DNA of 58,520 bases. It comes from Caballeronia jiangsuensis (GTDB taxonomy: Bacteria; Pseudomonadota; Gammaproteobacteria; Burkholderiales; Burkholderiaceae). Where the stretch lies: positions 1-58,520 of the forward strand of contig JFHF01000049.1 in the NCBI GenBank assembly GCA_000648925.1, read 5' to 3'. The position numbers and the translations under genes were made by a program. Below, piece by piece: positions 1 to 9,283 of the stretch (its first letter is position 1; every line of letters begins with the position of its first letter). The notes under the pieces are model-generated. The model worked only from the letters and a program-made list of their open reading frames with translations, did no database searches and was not told the origin of the DNA.

Positions 1-1
1 A

Positions 2-364
2 GAGGGGCGCCACATTCTTGTAATTGAGGATGACGAGGACGTCCGAAGCATGCTTGTCGAATGCCTGCAGGCTCTCGGGCATACCGTTTCTCAAGCTCGT
101 GACGGCGTTAGCGGTCTCGAGCGCCTTCGCATCGACAACCCCGACCTGCTAATGGTCGACTATGCCATGCCCGGTATGAACGGACTGCAGGTCATAGAGA
201 AGGCCCGTGAATTTCGCGAAAATCTGCCGATAATTTTGGCCACAGGTTACGCAGATGTCGATATTTCGACGATCGCTGAAAAGCGCTTTACGGCGCTGCG
301 CAAGCCATTTCAACTCGACGAGCTTTCACGCGTGGTACGCTCGGCGCTGAGCGCGCCCGCATAA
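2..364 (+). CDS. Response-regulator receiver domain, C-terminal part (5' end outside window)
   Basis: The frame is open from base 2, so the gene starts upstream of the window. The visible 120 residues form a complete CheY-like receiver: an acidic pair in IEDDEDV near the start, the phosphoacceptor Asp in LMVDYAMPG, the Thr-type switch position in ILATGY and the conserved Lys in LRKPF. The protein ends right after the receiver. That is typical of the last domain of a hybrid sensor kinase, although a stand-alone regulator cut near its start cannot be excluded. No output domain follows. Confidence 0.85.
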   Translation, partial: EGRHILVIEDDEDVRSMLVECLQALGHTVSQARDGVSGLERLRIDNPDLLMVDYAMPGMNGLQVIEKAREFRENLPIILATGYADVDISTIAEKRFTALRKPFQLDELSRVVRSALSAPA

Positions 365-714
365 CGAGAATTAAACGTAGTGCTGGAGACCTCACAACAA
401 GCGAGCAATGCGCAGCTATCTGGGCTGCGAAGGTCATGTCCCGGTGACGGGCATCGTAAGCAGATGCGTTCGTGCTCAGGCTTATACTACGTTAGTAACG
501 CGCCTGCGTGCCAGGAACGGTCAGTGCTGGGAGACGATCAAGCGCCTGCACAAACGGGCGTCCGTCGAGTCAACCCCGGAACTTTCGTCAACGCACTCGT
601 CTAGGAAGACCGCGCAGAGTCGTTGTCGAGGAAGTGCCTGACGCGGGTACCGAGGATTATGTTCGTGCTGAGGATCGCCGCATTGGGCGCAAACCCGCAA
701 CTAGGAGCAAAACC
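365..714. other. Intergenic, no gene recognised
   Basis: About 350 bases between the receiver gene and the SDR gene. Several short open frames run through it, including one that would extend the SDR upstream to 508. None shows a family resemblance or a convincing ribosome-binding site. It presumably carries the SDR promoter. Confidence 0.5.
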
Positions 715-1581
715 ATGACCGCCTCCGAATATCCTCGCTCGCCCATGCCGCCCCAACAGCAGGAGCGCCGCCCTGGACTCACCGCGCCGATGGACCCGGC
801 GCCCGATCACGGCGAATCGAGCTATCAGGGCAGCAACCGGCTTGCGGGCAAGGTTGCGCTGATCACTGGTGCGGACAGCGGCATTGGCCGGGCGGTCGCG
901 ATCGCATTCGCGCGCGAGGGAGCGGACGTCGCCATCGCGTACCTTGACGAGCACGACGACGCCCGCGACACCGCGCGATGGGTCGAGCAGGCCGGGCGGC
1001 GTGCGTTGCTGCTGCCCGGCGACATTACCGATCGCGAGCATTGCAAAGCGCTCGTCGCAAAGACTGCCGAGGTTTTCGGGCGTATCGACGTGCTGGTGAA
1101 CAACGCCGCCTATCAGGCCACCTACGACAAGCTCGAAGACATCAGCGACGACGAATGGGACAAGACCTATTCGACCAACATCGGCGCCATGTTCCGTATT
1201 ACCAAGGCGGCGCTCGCGCATATGCAATCGGGCGGCACGATCATCAACACGACGTCGGTCAACGCCGATGCGCCGAATCCCGGTCTGATCGCGTATGCGA
1301 GCACGAAGGGCGCGATCCAGAACTTCACGGGCGGACTGGCGCAACTGCTGGCCGAGCGCGGTATCCGTGCGAATTGCGTGGCGCCGGGGCCGATATGGAC
1401 GCCGCTCATTCCATCGACGATGCCGCCTTCGAGCGTCGAGAACTTCGGCAAGCAAACGCCGATGAAACGTCCTGGCCAGCCGGCCGAACTGGCCGCCGCG
1501 TACGTGATGCTGGCAACTGACGAGGCGAGCTACATCTCTGGCGCAACCATCGCCGTGACGGGCGGAAAGCCGATTATCTGA
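715..1581 (+). CDS. SDR family oxidoreductase, YghA-like, with N-terminal extension
   Basis: A short-chain dehydrogenase of 288 residues expected to use NAD(P)H on an alcohol or aldehyde; the substrate is unknown. The start at 715 was chosen because AGGAGC lies just upstream; the open frame extends further up without a Shine-Dalgarno site. Proline-rich residues 1-40 precede the Rossmann fold, as in the E. coli YghA and Bacillus stress-protein-39 type. Visible motifs are TGADSGIGRA (cofactor loop), NNAAYQ, catalytic YASTK and a PGPIWTP loop. This subfamily is often linked to general stress, which fits the neighbourhood. It is apparently monocistronic. Confidence 0.88.
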   Translation: MTASEYPRSPMPPQQQERRPGLTAPMDPAPDHGESSYQGSNRLAGKVALITGADSGIGRAVAIAFAREGADVAIAYLDEHDDARDTARWVEQAGRRALLLPGDITDREHCKALVAKTAEVFGRIDVLVNNAAYQATYDKLEDISDDEWDKTYSTNIGAMFRITKAALAHMQSGGTIINTTSVNADAPNPGLIAYASTKGAIQNFTGGLAQLLAERGIRANCVAPGPIWTPLIPSTMPPSSVENFGKQTPMKRPGQPAELAAAYVMLATDEASYISGATIAVTGGKPII

Positions 1582-1968
1582 GGCATATGGTTCGGCCTGC
1601 GCTTCTCAACCCCGTGTCATACTCGATCAAAAGGTTTCGCGTTGCGCAGCCGCAAACGCGACCATCGGGAATGGAATGAACGTTTTGCAAGCAGGTCGAA
1701 TAAGTGTCATCGAGCTTGCTGAACGGACGGCATCCTGCAGGGAACATTCGCCATGGGATCTCTGCCCGCAGCCGATCACTACGTTACAACGACTCTAAGT
1801 CACTCGCATTCGCGAGGACTCGCGAGAGCTCGTTGGCGCGACGCGGAATGCGGTTGATGCCCGATCCATAACCGCAGTGCAGCTCTGCCCAATCCCAAAA
1901 GCCGGGCACGCCTCCGAGCATGCAGAGCAGGCGCGACTGCATCGAGTTGCCGGATTAAATACGTACAC
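1582..1968. other. Intergenic, no gene recognised
   Basis: A 387-base stretch between the convergent SDR and DUF2252 genes. A 39-codon frame starting at 1677 has no recognisable relative or good ribosome-binding site. No strong hairpin was seen. Confidence 0.5.
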
Positions 1969-3096
1969 TCACGTTCCGGTCGCGTTACGCCGACAATGCT
2001 CGAGAAACCCCGCTTCATGGTTGCTCACCAATTGGACGATGCTGTTCCAAAGCCATAGCGGCGCGTCGATCGTCTTCGATCGATTGCGACCGAGTTCCGC
2101 TCGCCACGCCCGCTTCGTTGCGTCGTCCATCTGCCGCGCATGTGCCTTACCTACGACAGCCGCGAGATAGTGCGCGACGTGCATCGCGTCATCCTTGCCG
2201 AGCGCCTCGATCTCGAGCTTCATGTCCTGCGGCAACAACTCGCGGATAACGACGCCGCGATCGAGCAGGCGCGCTGCGCGCATTCGCTCACCGAGATACG
2301 GTGAGAGGTTTCGGGCACCTTCAAGGACACGCAACGCGTTGTCGCGCGGCATCGCCACATCATCATAACGGGGTGCCGTGGGCTTCACGCCTTCCTTGAT
2401 GTCCATCAGACACAGGTCGTCGCCTTCCACGACGCCACCATCGACATCGAGCAGGATCGCATAGCGCAGACGGTCGAGGGAACTGCAACCCTTCACCCAA
2501 TACACCGCGTCCAGCACGACAACCTCGCTCGAGTCTTTGCGACCCTTCAGGCTGGTCGGCAGACTCGCAATGTCTTCGTCGGTGAAAAGCGCTTCGATCG
2601 CGTTTCGCTCGTCTCTGGCAAGAGGCCAGAATCGCTTTCCCAGGGAATCGCCGGATTGCAGATCGTCGATGCGCTCACGCGCGACATGCTGCCACGACCG
2701 GCGCACGGCTTCCTTCATCGTTACGTGAACGGGTTCAGGACGTTTGATGTCAATGGCCTCACCTGCGAACGCGGATTCATATCCGGCAGCCAGCGCCTCG
2801 ATCATTCGCACGACGTTCAGGCCGGACAATGAGGACCCGCGCGCAGCCGTCGCGAGCGACAATCCCAGGCGGACGACGTCATGCACGGGATTGCCGATCA
2901 CCGTCTGATCGAGGTCGCGAATCTGGATCTCCACTTTGCCTTTCGCATTGCCGATCGGCCCGAGATTGCCGGTGTGGCAGTCGCCGCAAATCCAGATCGC
3001 CGGGCCGTGAGGCAGCGAGTCTCCGTTCGCCTCGATCACCCACTCGTAAAATCGTTCTGTATTGCCCCTGACGTATGCGTGCGGCGAGCGCGCCAT
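1969..3096 (-). CDS. DUF2252 family protein, N-terminus interrupted by an in-frame stop
   Basis: A DUF2252 protein of unknown biochemical function, recognised by SPHAYVRGNT, WICGDCHTGNLGP and IQIRDLDQTVIGNP (a fold thought to resemble aminoglycoside-type kinases) and by the basic C-terminal half. The longest ATG-initiated frame starts at 3096. However, coding similarity continues upstream of it (QALLNEPRR then CKMARSPH), and an in-frame ATG lies at 3150, separated from the rest by a TGA at 3130-3132. The original gene probably began at 3150, with a CGA-like codon now TGA. The current product may be lost or restarted from 3096. It follows a truncated FUSC gene on the same strand. Confidence 0.75.
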   Translation of the reverse strand: MARSPHAYVRGNTERFYEWVIEANGDSLPHGPAIWICGDCHTGNLGPIGNAKGKVEIQIRDLDQTVIGNPVHDVVRLGLSLATAARGSSLSGLNVVRMIEALAAGYESAFAGEAIDIKRPEPVHVTMKEAVRRSWQHVARERIDDLQSGDSLGKRFWPLARDERNAIEALFTDEDIASLPTSLKGRKDSSEVVVLDAVYWVKGCSSLDRLRYAILLDVDGGVVEGDDLCLMDIKEGVKPTAPRYDDVAMPRDNALRVLEGARNLSPYLGERMRAARLLDRGVVIRELLPQDMKLEIEALGKDDAMHVAHYLAAVVGKAHARQMDDATKRAWRAELGRNRSKTIDAPLWLWNSIVQLVSNHEAGFLEHCRRNATGT

Positions 3097-3133
3097 CTTG
3101 CAACGGCGCGGTTCGTTGAGAAGCGCCTGTCAG

Positions 3134-3902
3134 TCATCGGGCGCGGGCATCCGCTTGTTCGCTTCGCTGTTCTTGGTCATGTTGTTTGCCGTGGTGGCTG
3201 ATCAGCAGAGCAGGAGCTGTGCCGTCGTCTTCCAAACGGCTTACGCGGTCGGCAAAGTGCCCGGCGATGCTGTCCAGATTTCCCCCGACCTGTTCCAGTG
3301 CGAACGACAGCCTCGACAACGGCTGCAACTGACGTAAATCTGCCTCGATGCCGGAAATAGCGGCCGCGATGTCGGACCGGATGGCCGCGGACATATCGTT
3401 CAGTGGCGCGAAAAAACGTACGGCCGTTGGCAGCGGTCCGCCGCCGCGCATCCACGCAGCCAGTGCTTGCAGATAGTCGCTCGCGCAATCGCGCACCCGC
3501 TCGATGCGCGACGCCAGCACCTTCAGAAGCTCGCCCATGATCTCGAAGGCGCGCGAACGGGACAATTGCGGCCACACGCTCAACGACACGCCGATGCCGA
3601 TGGCCGCGCCAGCGCGATTGCTTGCACGCGACACTGCGCCCGCGATGCTCGCGGAAGACTCGAGCGCGAGCGCCGCAGCCACGACGATGCTGTAATTCGT
3701 GGTCCGAAGGCGCGTTGATGCAATGCGTGCGACGAGCGTCGCGAGAGCGAATCGTGACAAGGCATCGGCGACATCGGGGAAATAATGCAGCGTCGCGAGA
3801 CCGACCGCGGTGCCGATCACCGCGCCGATCACGAGCATCGCCTGTGCGCATGCCACGGCATCGCGATTGCTGGGTTGGCGGATCCTCGCGTCGGAGCCGA
3901 TT
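3134..3902 (-). pseudogene. FUSC / aromatic acid exporter family protein, 5'-truncated
   Basis: The frame encodes the later membrane helices of an FUSC-type exporter (IGAVIGTAVGLA, a hydrophobic YSIVVAAALALES stretch, NRAGAAIGIGVSLSVWPQL) followed by the helical cytoplasmic region (MGELLKVLASRIERVRD and onward). The first membrane helices expected in the family are absent. Upstream sequence in this frame is antisense to the signal-peptide region of the divergent gene starting at 3903. ATG at 3838 is the first usable start, but family-like residues reach up to about 3910. It is read as a remnant cut at its 5' end. Its stop overlaps the apparent original start of the DUF2252 gene, so the two probably formed an operon. 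Confidence 0.6.
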
Positions 3903-5030
3903 ATGAGACCGCTCGTCAAAACCCTTCTCGTCCTTTGCCTCGCCGCCCTCGCGCCGTTGGGCAGCGCACAGGAATCCGCCAACAGACACGATCGGCAAAG
4001 CGGCGATGCCCGGCTGCAGCTCCTGGCGACGTTCGAGCGTCAAGTGACCGGCGTCACCGTGACGCCCGATGGCCGCATTTTCGTCAACTTCCCGCGCTGG
4101 ACGGAAGATGCGCCGATCTCCGTCGCCGAGCTCGGCAGCACCGGCGATCTTCGACCGTATCCCGATGTCGAATGGAATAGCTGGCGCAATTCCCGACGCG
4201 ACGAGGTCACCCCGCAGGACCATTGGGTCTGCGTTCAATCCGTCGTTGCGGATAAGCGCGGCAATCTCTGGGTCATCGATGCCGGTGCGCCGGCCCAGTC
4301 GCTCGTCGTGCCGGGGGCGCCGAAGCTCGTGCAGATCGACTTGACGTCGAACCGCGTCGCGCATGCCTACTCGTTTGACGAAACGATCGCGCCGCAAGGC
4401 AGTTATCTCAACGATGTGCGCATCAGCCCGGACGGCCGCTTCGTCTACATCACCGACTCCGGCGTGCGCGGAGCGATCGTCGTGGTCGATACGGCGTCCG
4501 GCTCGGCGCGCCGCGTGCTCGACGGCGATCCGAGCACGCAGGCCGACAAGAGCGTGACCGTCAAAGTCGACGGCAAGCCGCTACAGCAGACAGATGGACG
4601 ACGCGTAAGTTTCTCGGCTGACGGGATCGCGCTGACGCCCGATGGGCGCTATCTGTACTGGCAGGCGGTGAAGGGAAGAACGCTCTATCGCATCGCGACC
4701 GACGCCCTTCAAAACGCGCAGTTGAGCGCGCAGCAGGTGTCGGCGCGGGTCGAGGCCGCCGGCATCGATGGTCCCGCTGACGGTCTATGGTTCGACGAAC
4801 GCGGGCGGCTTTATGTGTCGTCGGTCGAACATCACGCGATAAGCGTGCGCGATGGCGAGCGCTTCACCACACTCCTGCGCGATAAGCGCCTGGTCTGGCC
4901 CGATACGTTCTCGGAAGGCGTGGATGGCACGATCTATATCACCGACTCACGGATTCCCGACATGAGTTGGTTCAACCCGCAAAGCCCAACCGCGTTACCG
5001 ACGCGGCTCTATGCGATTAGGGGACGTTAA
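3903..5030 (+). CDS. Major royal jelly / yellow-family beta-propeller protein, secreted
   Basis: A 375-residue protein with a clear signal peptide (about residues 1-22, ending LGSA then Q). Family marks are a VTVTPDGRIFVNFPRW repeat, QSVVADKRGNLWVIDAG, SYLNDVRISPDGRFVYITDSG, and the terminal TFSEGVDGTIYITDSRI with an MSWFNP tail. Bacterial members are often labelled L-dopachrome tautomerase-related or SMP-30-like; the substrate is unknown and it should act in the periplasm. The start at 3903 places the signal peptide at the N-terminus; longer frames begin inside the antisense FUSC remnant. Confidence 0.85.
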   Translation: MRPLVKTLLVLCLAALAPLGSAQESANRHDRQSGDARLQLLATFERQVTGVTVTPDGRIFVNFPRWTEDAPISVAELGSTGDLRPYPDVEWNSWRNSRRDEVTPQDHWVCVQSVVADKRGNLWVIDAGAPAQSLVVPGAPKLVQIDLTSNRVAHAYSFDETIAPQGSYLNDVRISPDGRFVYITDSGVRGAIVVVDTASGSARRVLDGDPSTQADKSVTVKVDGKPLQQTDGRRVSFSADGIALTPDGRYLYWQAVKGRTLYRIATDALQNAQLSAQQVSARVEAAGIDGPADGLWFDERGRLYVSSVEHHAISVRDGERFTTLLRDKRLVWPDTFSEGVDGTIYITDSRIPDMSWFNPQSPTALPTRLYAIRGR

Positions 5031-5036
5031 AGGTCG

Positions 5037-5066
5037 TCGTCTTCGTCGGCTAGCTGACGAAGACGA
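5037..5066. terminator. Bidirectional hairpin between convergent genes
   Basis: A 14-base arm at 5037-5050 pairs with 5053-5066 (13 Watson-Crick pairs and one G-T) across a two-base loop. It starts 7 bases after the stop of the secreted protein and overlaps the last codons of the convergent small gene. Neither side has a long T tract, so efficiency is uncertain. Confidence 0.6.
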
Positions 5067-5268
5067 TCTCTTGGACGAAGGTACTGCTGCAAGTGAAATG
5101 AGCGATCCGCCCGATTCGCAAATGAAACAGCACTTGTTCGAGCCCGTGGACTTCCCTGCCGTCCTTATGCTCGCCGACGACCGTCGCGCCGCACGCCTCA
5201 GGCCCATTGCGCTTGAGGTCGATGATGCGGCGGATGGCGCCCTGCTTGTTGGTGAAGTATCTATTCAT
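5050..5268 (-). CDS. Small hypothetical protein (72 aa)
   Basis: Not assigned to a named family. Residue composition looks like a real protein: a basic amphipathic start (MNRYFTNKQGAIRRIIDLKRNG), then CGATVVGEHKDG, and a soluble HGLEQVLFHLRIGRIAHF core. The stop lies inside the hairpin shared with the convergent gene. No strong ribosome-binding site is visible upstream of the ATG, which lowers confidence. Antisense frames here are compositionally worse. Confidence 0.55.
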   Translation of the reverse strand: MNRYFTNKQGAIRRIIDLKRNGPEACGATVVGEHKDGREVHGLEQVLFHLRIGRIAHFTCSSTFVQEIVFVS

Positions 5269-5379
5269 GAAGGGCGCGCGTGCGTTGTCGTGCTGCGATC
5301 GTAGCGCGGCTTGCCTTAAGTGAATGTTATGTTGAATACCTTTCCACTCGATCCACGCAATCCTGCGCGAGTTGACGCC

Positions 5380-5724
5380 TCAACAGCGCCGGATGATTTC
5401 CGCGACTTCCAACGCGGTAACGGGCTTGCGCAGATAACCGTCGAATTGACGCGATGATTCCATGTCGAATCCACTCTTACCGGTCACCGCGACGATACAC
5501 GCTTCGGTTGATGCACCCGCGCAGCGAACGTATTCGCAGAGCTTGCGTCCGTCGATATCGGGCAAGCCGATATCCATGAAAACGGAGTCGTAGCGCGTCT
5601 GGCCTGTCATGCGTAGCGCCTCGCCGCCGTTGCGCGCAACGTCCGCATGATGGCCGAGCGATGCGGCCAGTTCGGCGAACGCCGCCGCGACGTTTTCATC
5701 ATCTTCGACGAACAGAAACAGCAT
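5380..5724 (-). CDS. Single-domain response regulator (receiver only)
   Basis: A 114-residue CheY-like receiver beginning MLFLFVEDDENV. It has the acidic pair, the phosphoacceptor Asp in VFMDIGLPDIDG, the switch Thr in IVAVTGK and Lys in YLRKPV. There is no output domain, so it probably passes phosphate on or docks to a partner. The start at 5724 matches the usual receiver N-terminus; the upstream frame to 5844 looks non-coding. A closely similar but frameshifted copy lies at 16202-16601. No kinase gene is adjacent. Confidence 0.82.
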   Translation of the reverse strand: MLFLFVEDDENVAAAFAELAASLGHHADVARNGGEALRMTGQTRYDSVFMDIGLPDIDGRKLCEYVRCAGASTEACIVAVTGKSGFDMESSRQFDGYLRKPVTALEVAEIIRRC

Positions 5725-6493
5725 TGTCGATACTGGCCGATTGCGGCCAGCCCCCATGTCTTTGGAAGGGCGCGCGTGCCCAAGCAACCTGAGCAAATCC
5801 CGTACCTTTGGGACGGACCTGCAAACGCGGCGACTTTCATTCATCCCGACCCACGCACGGAGGTCGTCGATTTCGCGCCGAGGTCGAGGATACTTCGCCG
5901 TCGACCCTGTCGCGACGTCGCTTTAACGCGACCATCCCGACCGGCTGCTTTCCGGTGTCAGCGCAGGCATGCACGTCCATTCACAAATGAAGCACCGATT
6001 GATGCATCACTCCAATCCGCCAGTACCGTCGTGGTCGCTGCCGTCAAGTTGGATCTTTTTACCCAAGCACGCCCGTCGTGCTCATGTTTGGTAAATTTAG
6101 GCGACATCTTTCGGGCGTGTTGGAGGCTGCGGCGCAATAGGACATCGAAGCGTCCGACACTGCCGCGAGCGACTCGCTGACGAAGTCCACGAACATTCGT
6201 CGAGCGCCGGCGCGGTCAACCGCCTGCGTCCGGCGCGTCCGCCGTCTCATAAGTCAGGTACGCGCGGTGCTTCCTGATCTAAAAGACCAAACGAGTCATG
6301 TCGTGTTCGTCGACCTCGACCATTTAGCGCGATATCGTGGAGCATACATAGCGGCTTCCGCGTTCCGGCGTCGACCGAATGCATGGCACAGCTTAACTTT
6401 ACAGGGGGGTACCGCCGTGCTACGCAATGTACGGGCAAAACACCAGCCCCAACGGGCTCATTTTGATCAATGCCGTCTGACCAGGAGCACACC
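5725..6493. other. Long intergenic stretch, no gene recognised
   Basis: About 770 bases with only short overlapping frames, none with family motifs. It lies between the divergently oriented receiver gene and a small lipoprotein gene, so promoters for both should be here. No inverted repeat stood out. Confidence 0.45.
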
Positions 6494-6712
6494 GTGAAAG
6501 CTTCCAACCGCATCAAAATCTCGCTGATCATCGCACTGACAACGTGCAGTTGCTTTATGGCGGGCTGCAACCGCAACCGCACCACCGTTACCACGGGGAA
6601 TGCGGCCAGCGACACCGCGGCTGCCGCGCCAGCATCGGGCGCCTCGGTTCCGACTGCGGCGAGCTTCCCTGCTACCGCGGCCAGCGACACGCCTTCGGGC
6701 GCCAGCCAATAA
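6494..6712 (+). CDS. Small putative lipoprotein
   Basis: A 72-residue protein from a GTG start at 6494, chosen because AGGAGC lies 6 bases upstream; an in-frame ATG at 6470 lacks such a site. Residues 1-24 are a basic-hydrophobic signal and the lipobox FMAGC gives a lipidated Cys25. The mature part is low complexity, rich in Ala, Thr and Ser, as in small envelope stress lipoproteins. Function unknown. Just downstream (about 6730-6830) a frame reading SQLINELASLSKAAQGT resembles a SHOCT-type C-terminal motif but has no start of its own. Confidence 0.65.
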   Translation: MKASNRIKISLIIALTTCSCFMAGCNRNRTTVTTGNAASDTAAAAPASGASVPTAASFPATAASDTPSGASQ

Positions 6713-6783
6713 CACCTAAACCCAGTACGCCGCGAGTCAACTGATCAACGAACTCGCGTCCCTGTCTAAGGCCGCGCAAGGCA

Positions 6784-7341
6784 CTAGCGACCACTTGTAT
6801 CGGCGCACGACAAGCCGGCAAAGGAACTGTTCCGGCCTGTCGAGGGAAGCTCAAGCGCAGCGACCCTGTCAGCGTCATGCACGAGCCGCAGCACCGCCGC
6901 GAGCGCGAAGCCCGCACCAAGCGCGACATACGTCAGCCCCAACGAGTCCTTCGACAGGTGGCTCTCGAATCCAGGGGTGATGCGTTTGGGCACGACGTGA
7001 TAATCGACGACGTAGGTCGCAAGCGCAGTCGTCGCGGCCGCGTTCGCAATGTTTATCGCCCCGGATCGACGGTATCCGCGTTCACACAGCGCTTCGAACA
7101 GCACGCCCCAGAAGACCGCACTGCCCATATGAATCGTCGTGCCGAGGGCTGTGTACTTCGCGCTCGGTCTCCTTCGCCACGATGCGTCGCGCCAGAGACA
7201 GTGCGTGACGGCGTTCATCGCACGGCACGGTCCGTGCCCCCAGTGCAACGCGCCGGCGGATGCGACCGCCGCCGACGCCAGCCCTGTCGCGGTGCCCGAT
7301 CCTATCGCTCGGGTAAGCAACTTGTGAACATGTGCCTTCAT
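6784..7341 (-). CDS. Hypothetical membrane protein (185 aa)
   Basis: A probable inner-membrane protein with three to four hydrophobic segments: near residues 15-32 (TGLASAAVASAG), 68-85 (IHMGSAVFWGVLFEAL), 97-115 (INIANAAATTALATYVVDY) and 138-155 (LGLTYVALGAGFALAAVLRL). The HVVPKRITPGFESHLS segment between the last two is distinctive. I do not recognise a named family. A Shine-Dalgarno-like GGAGGT lies just upstream of 7341. It runs towards the lipoprotein gene. Confidence 0.7.
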   Translation of the reverse strand: MKAHVHKLLTRAIGSGTATGLASAAVASAGALHWGHGPCRAMNAVTHCLWRDASWRRRPSAKYTALGTTIHMGSAVFWGVLFEALCERGYRRSGAINIANAAATTALATYVVDYHVVPKRITPGFESHLSKDSLGLTYVALGAGFALAAVLRLVHDADRVAALELPSTGRNSSFAGLSCADTSGR

Positions 7342-7368
7342 GACATACCTCCACGTCTCTCGACTGGC

Positions 7369-8443
7369 TTAGTGCCGTGACGCCATCGCATCGGCTTTCC
7401 TGACGCCGCTCCAAGACGTCGCTGCGCGGCGCCCTTTGGTTTCGCGCAGGTAGCGCCCCGCTGCCGCGACCAACATGATCCCGCAATCCCGATGAGCGCT
7501 GTGCGTGGGCCGGCGGCGAGCGTGTAGGCATCGGTATAAAAACTGCGTTCGCGCACCCGGCCATGACGCCCCGAACGTTTGCGCAAATTTGCGCCGCCGC
7601 GATCGAGTGGGTCGCCGTTCCGCCGTGGCTCGCCGGTGAGTTGCGCCTTCACGCCGAGCTTGCTCAATATGGCATCGTAGACGCGCGGCACCGAGCGTCC
7701 GAACAATGCCATGCCGCGCGATGCGCCGCCTGCATAGAGATCGCGTGGGGGGACGCACCGTCGCGTGCAAAATCGCTCGCGCGACGACATTCGGCGCGTA
7801 GACGGGTTGCGGCAGCTTCGGCTGCTGGTCGAGATGATCTTTGGCGTGCTCGACGAAGAGCGTGTCGGCGCCAGCGGGCTTGACGAGCGTCACCGATACG
7901 GGCGCGCCTTCATTGGGCGAGTTCGACGCGCAGCGCATCCGTATAGCCTTTTACCGCGTGCTTCGAGGCCACATACGCGCCCTGCAGCGGAATGGCGGCG
8001 TCCGACAATCCACTGCCCAGATTGATGGAGCGCGCCGCTTTTCTTACGCAGATGTTGCACGGCAATCAGCGGCCCGTTATCGGTGCCTCAGAAGTTAGTG
8101 TCGAAGAGCTTGCGTTGCTCGTCGAGCGGCACGTCGGCGCAACGTCCGTAAATCGACAGGCCCACGTTGTTAATCCAGGTGTCGAATCCGCCAAACCGCT
8201 GGATCGCGGCATCCGCCGCCGCCTGCAGTTGCTTCCGATCGCCGACGTCTGCCACGGTATGCGCGACGCAGTCCTTCGCCTCTCGCGACAACTCTCGAAC
8301 GAGTTCAGTGAGCGCTGTCTCTTCACGCGAGACGAGCATTAGGCGAGTGCAGCGGCGAGGCGCGCGGCGACGAGCCCTATCCCGATCGTCGTTCCTGTAA
8401 TAACGATGACCTGTTCGTCGAGTGGTATAAGTTTGATTTGCAT
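7369..8443 (-). pseudogene. SDR family oxidoreductase, multiply frameshifted
   Basis: Starting at ATG 8443, the N-terminus reads VIVITGTTIGIG in one frame. Near 8345 it shifts to a second frame (LMLVSREETALTELV, then WINNVGLSIYGR) that stops at 8088. The Ser/Tyr/Lys region, including ALRVELANEGAPV and a SVTLVKPAGADT motif, then continues in further frames to about 7369. Together these make one SDR of roughly 330 residues with a C-terminal tail, broken by at least three frameshifts. It cannot give a full-length enzyme. Overlapping antisense frames here are shadows. Confidence 0.8.
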
Positions 8444-8602
8444 GGCAGGCCCGCTTCGCGCTGAGGATGCCTCGTTTCAGCATGGCGTGCGGCCTCTGAA
8501 TGCCTGCGCCTGACAAAGCCGCTTCCGCATTGCAATACGCCTGCGGCGTGGGCATAAGCGTTGCTCGAAAATACGGCGCCAGCCGTCCTAAAGGAGCAGA
8601 CG

Positions 8603-8857
8603 ATGCAAAACGAACCCTCCGATCCCGTCGAGCGCGCGGACGAACGTCGGAAAACGCTCGGCGAAGGCGACGTAAAAGAGAAACGCGACGGCACGATCGA
8701 GCAGCGTGAGCACGGCGACATCGACCCGAGCCTCGTGCCGAAGGGCAAGGAACATCCCGAAGAGGGACCATACGCACCTGAACACGATCACATCGATCCG
8801 GATCTCGAACCTGCGAGCCGCAGCGGCAGATCAGGCAAGTCCGACAATGAAGCCTAA
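8603..8857 (+). CDS. Small charged hypothetical protein (84 aa)
   Basis: A highly hydrophilic protein full of Glu, Asp, Lys and Pro, with EQREHGDIDPSLVPKGKEHP followed by EHDHIDPDLEP, a loose internal repeat around IDP. A strong AAAGGAG site precedes the ATG at 8603. Probably intrinsically disordered. No named family recognised. It precedes the CsbD gene by 68 bases on the same strand and may be co-expressed as a stress gene. Confidence 0.65.
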   Translation: MQNEPSDPVERADERRKTLGEGDVKEKRDGTIEQREHGDIDPSLVPKGKEHPEEGPYAPEHDHIDPDLEPASRSGRSGKSDNEA

Positions 8858-8925
8858 GCTAACGCCGGGCACGTTTCACATCGAAGGAAACACCGTCGAT
8901 CCACTTACGAGCCACGGAGCATAAG

Positions 8926-9129
8926 ATGAACCACGATCAGAAGGAAGGTATCAAGGAACAGATTAAAGGTTGGACAGACACGGCGATCGGAACCGTCACC
9001 GGAAACGAAGAACGCAAGGTCAGGGGAGATGTCGAGATCACGAATGGTGCGAATCGCAAGGATTACGGCGATCAGAAGGACAACATCGAGGAAGGCGTCG
9101 AGGACCCCGGAGAGCCGACCAATCAGTGA
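8926..9129 (+). CDS. CsbD family general stress protein
   Basis: A 67-residue CsbD-like protein (MNHDQKEGIKEQIKGWTDTA then GTVTGNEERKVRGD). In other bacteria this family belongs to the general stress and stationary-phase regulons; molecular role unknown. Length is normal. A related fragment, fused to part of a YciE tail, lies at 29125-29268. Confidence 0.85.
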   Translation: MNHDQKEGIKEQIKGWTDTAIGTVTGNEERKVRGDVEITNGANRKDYGDQKDNIEEGVEDPGEPTNQ

Positions 9130-9283
9130 TTTCGCCGGGCCTCGACGACAGGGAAACGTTCGGTTCTAACTCGCCGCAGCCGACGAGCCGACGGCACGGT
9201 CAATGCTAAAACTGTGCAAGCGCCGCGACTGCGGACACCCACCAGACGGCGCTGCCGCATCACGCCAAACTCTGGAGCTTCCG

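Noticed and set aside
7369..7938. 189-residue minus-strand frame as an independent gene
   Set aside because: Only its first part matches an SDR C-terminal region; it is one frame of the broken SDR at 7369-8443.
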